The position numbers and the translations under genes were made by a program. Below are positions 62,247 to 64,000 of a DNA stretch of 64,000 nucleotides, in pieces; positions within the stretch are counted from its first letter, which is position 1; every line of letters begins with the position of its first letter. The stretch lies in contig JOAA01000025.1 in the NCBI GenBank assembly GCA_000720375.1, forward strand, positions 1-64,000, in the 5' to 3' direction. The notes below the pieces were generated by a model. That model searched no databases and had not been told where the DNA came from. It worked only from the letters and a program-made list of their open reading frames with translations. The stretch comes from Rhodococcus rhodnii. GTDB lineage: Bacteria > Actinomycetota > Actinomycetes > Mycobacteriales > Pseudonocardiaceae.

Positions 62247-62499
62247 GAACACTATGTTCACGCGACCAGCTATGTGCCGCCTGTGGAAGACCTGTCCGTT
62301 GGCTGTTGGCACCGAACGACGCCGTCGGCGCCTCGGCGCCTCCCGTATTCGTCGCCGCTGGACCCGTGTGACCACCGTAAACAGGCCGCTGCACACAGCC
62401 GGTGCCGGGGTCAAGAGGTCCGACGAAAATCGTCGCCATCGGAACCGGACGACCGCCGCGTTCGTTGCCGAGTTCGGAAGGCGCGCGGGCGGGGGGCGA

Positions 62500-63771
62500 C
62501 TACCGCTCCGGCGCCTGCGTGACCCGTTCCACGTTCGCACCCAGCCGCACGAGATTCTCCACGAAACCAGGGTAGCCGCGGTCGATGTGGAACACGTCCC
62601 ACACCTCAGTCACCCCGTCCGCGCACAGCCCGGCCATCACCAGACCCGCACCCGCGCGAATGTCCGAAGCCCAGACCGGCGCGCTCGACAGCTTCTCCAC
62701 GCCGCGGATGACGGCGTGGTGGCCGTCGGTGCGGGCGTCCGCGCCGAGCCGCATCATCTCCTCGACGAACCGGAACCGGGCCTCGAAGAGGTTCTCGGTG
62801 ATCATCGCGGTGCCTTCGGAGACCGCACACAGCGCGATCGCGAACGGCTGCAGGTCCGTGGCGAACCCCGGGTAGGGCAGCGTCACGAAGTCCACCGACT
62901 TCGGCCGCTCGGCCATCATGACGCGGAAAGCCTTGTCGTCGTAGACGGTGACCTCTGCCCCGGCAGTGCGCAGCTTGTCGAGGACCAGGTCGAGGTGGTG
63001 CGGGTCGACGCCACGGACGGTCAGGTCGCCCCGGGTGACGGCGGCGGCGAACGCCCAGGTCGCGCCGACGATCCGGTCACCGATCACGCGGTGTGCGGTC
63101 GGCTGCAGCGTCTCGACGCCGTGCACGGTCAGCGTGGACGTGCCCGCGCCTTCGATCTTGGCGCCCATCTGCTGGAGCATCGTGCACAGGTCGACGATCT
63201 CCGGCTCGCGCGCCGCGTTGTCGATCACCGTCGTGCCGTCCGCGAGGACCGCGGCCATCAGGATGTTCTCGGTCGCGCCCATGCTCGGGAAATCCAGCCA
63301 GATCTGGGCGCCGTGCAGGCCTTCCGCCTCGGCGACGACCGAACCGTGCTCGATCTCGCTCGTGGCGCCGAGCTGACGCAGGCCGTTCTGGTGCATGTCC
63401 AGCGGACGCGAACCGATCGCGTCACCGCCCGGCAACGCGACCACGGCACGGCGGCAGCGGCCGACAAGCGGCCCGAGCACACACACCGAAGCACGCAGTT
63501 TGCCCATGGAAGCCGCGTCGGGCTTGTGGTTCAGCTCCGACGGCGTCGTGATGACGACCGTGTCGCCGTCGACGCTCACCTCGCAGCCGATGCTGCGCAG
63601 GACCTCCGCCATGTACGGCACGTCAAGGATCTGCGGGCAGTTGGTCAGCGTCGTGGTGCCCTCAGCGAGCAACGCCGCCGCCATCAGCTTGAGCACACTG
63701 TTCTTGGCACCGACGACATCGACCTCGCCGACGAGTCTCGCGCCGCCGTGAACCCGGAAGTGCTCAGACAC
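62500..63771 (-). CDS. murA: UDP-N-acetylglucosamine 1-carboxyvinyltransferase (MurA), Asp variant
   Basis: 423 residues from GTG 63771. EPSP-synthase fold: [60 protein letters not shown], and [18 protein letters not shown]. The catalytic loop reads [11 protein letters not shown] with Asp117 where most bacteria have Cys. The same change in Mycobacterium tuberculosis MurA explains natural fosfomycin resistance. It catalyses the first committed peptidoglycan step. Single gene. Confidence 0.95.
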   Translation of the reverse strand: MSEHFRVHGGARLVGEVDVVGAKNSVLKLMAAALLAEGTTTLTNCPQILDVPYMAEVLRSIGCEVSVDGDTVVITTPSELNHKPDAASMGKLRASVCVLGPLVGRCRRAVVALPGGDAIGSRPLDMHQNGLRQLGATSEIEHGSVVAEAEGLHGAQIWLDFPSMGATENILMAAVLADGTTVIDNAAREPEIVDLCTMLQQMGAKIEGAGTSTLTVHGVETLQPTAHRVIGDRIVGATWAFAAAVTRGDLTVRGVDPHHLDLVLDKLRTAGAEVTVYDDKAFRVMMAERPKSVDFVTLPYPGFATDLQPFAIALCAVSEGTAMITENLFEARFRFVEEMMRLGADARTDGHHAVIRGVEKLSSAPVWASDIRAGAGLVMAGLCADGVTEVWDVFHIDRGYPGFVENLVRLGANVERVTQAPER

Positions 63772-63828
63772 GCACCCTCCCGAATGAATGACCCTTGGAT
63801 GAGCGCCAATCGTACGGCTGTCCGTTTG

Positions 63829-64000
63829 TCACTCGGATTCGGAGGCTCCCGCTGCCTCAACCCGTTGCCGCAACCGCAACATCGGCTTCTCGGCGAGGTC
63901 AATGAAGTGGTGCATGGTCAAGTCGGCCGCCCGTGCGCTGTCGCCTGCCTCGATGGCTTCGGCGATCGCGCGGTGGTCGTCGAGCGCGCGTTGCCTGATC
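63829..64000 (-). CDS. C-terminal end of a GntR-family regulator, FCD domain (5' end outside window)
   Basis: The minus strand is open from the window edge to a stop at 63829-63831. The 56 residues visible (IRQRALDDHRAIAEAIEAGD, then ARAADLTMHHFIDLAEKP and MLRLRQRVEAAG) have the last helices of the FCD ligand domain, including the DHRAIAEAIEAGD signature of FadR/VanR-type GntR regulators. Target unknown. Confidence 0.7.
   Translation of the reverse strand, partial: IRQRALDDHRAIAEAIEAGDSARAADLTMHHFIDLAEKPMLRLRQRVEAAGASESE

Overview
The window is high-GC DNA with GTG/TTG starts, frequent 4-base start/stop overlaps, DUF3558-type lipoproteins, NucS, F420-type oxidoreductases and AfsR/SARP-type regulators. 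It comes from an actinomycete, most likely a filamentous one of the Pseudonocardiaceae type. The family is inferred from gene content, not measured.

Bases 1-17,000 are an accessory region. Three large AfsR/LuxR-type ATPase regulators sit here (one cut by the window edge, one that has lost its DNA-binding end to a frameshift, and one intact SARP). With them are a secreted I36-type inhibitor, a GH99-like secreted glycosidase and a small zinc-finger anti-sigma-like protein whose start follows six 9-bp copies of a Shine-Dalgarno sequence. Between them lies a graveyard of broken mobile DNA: pieces of IS256, ISAzo13, IS1380, ISL3 and integrase-type transposases, a 3'-truncated group II intron, and a secreted sugar dehydrogenase pseudogene. 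Three DnaA-box-like sites lie at 16,724-16,858, where the region gives way to intact genes.

From 17,100 on, genes are intact and tightly packed. 17.2-22.0 kb: sugar ABC operon (LacI, mannose-6-phosphate isomerase homologue, ATPase, permease, binding lipoprotein, terminator). 22.1-24.9 kb: four overlapping genes around two WXG100/type VII-like proteins. 24.9-27.6 kb: NarL-type two-component system and a MacB-type ATPase without permease. 27.6-32.7 kb: F420-type oxidoreductase, MeaB, thiolase, methylmalonyl-CoA epimerase and crotonyl-CoA carboxylase/reductase. With a two-unit 3-hydroxyacyl-CoA dehydrogenase (40.1-41.9 kb) and MeaA-type mutase (59.3-61.3 kb) these suggest the ethylmalonyl-CoA route of acetyl-CoA assimilation. 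32.7-46.9 kb: esterase, ankyrin protein, DivIVA-like protein, SPW protein, TetR, zinc-ribbon proteins, adenylate cyclase, universal stress protein, P450 with divergent regulator, and a sodium:solute symporter. 47-49.3 kb: complete dhaKLM. 49.3-55.3 kb: cell-surface proteins, hydrolase, methyltransferase, AraC, NUDIX, NucS and an ECHDC3-like hydratase. 55.3-59.2 kb: the hydratase and an ethylene-forming-enzyme homologue that lacks most of its iron site lie downstream of an ectoine-type ehuBCDA transporter. The window ends with MeaA, a Tat-exported intradiol dioxygenase, a MurA with Asp at the catalytic Cys position, and the tail of a GntR/FCD regulator.

The least expected items are the ethylene-forming-enzyme relative without its iron ligands, a four-copy 22/23-bp repeat array upstream of the hydroxyacyl-CoA dehydrogenase gene, and the Shine-Dalgarno tandem repeat.
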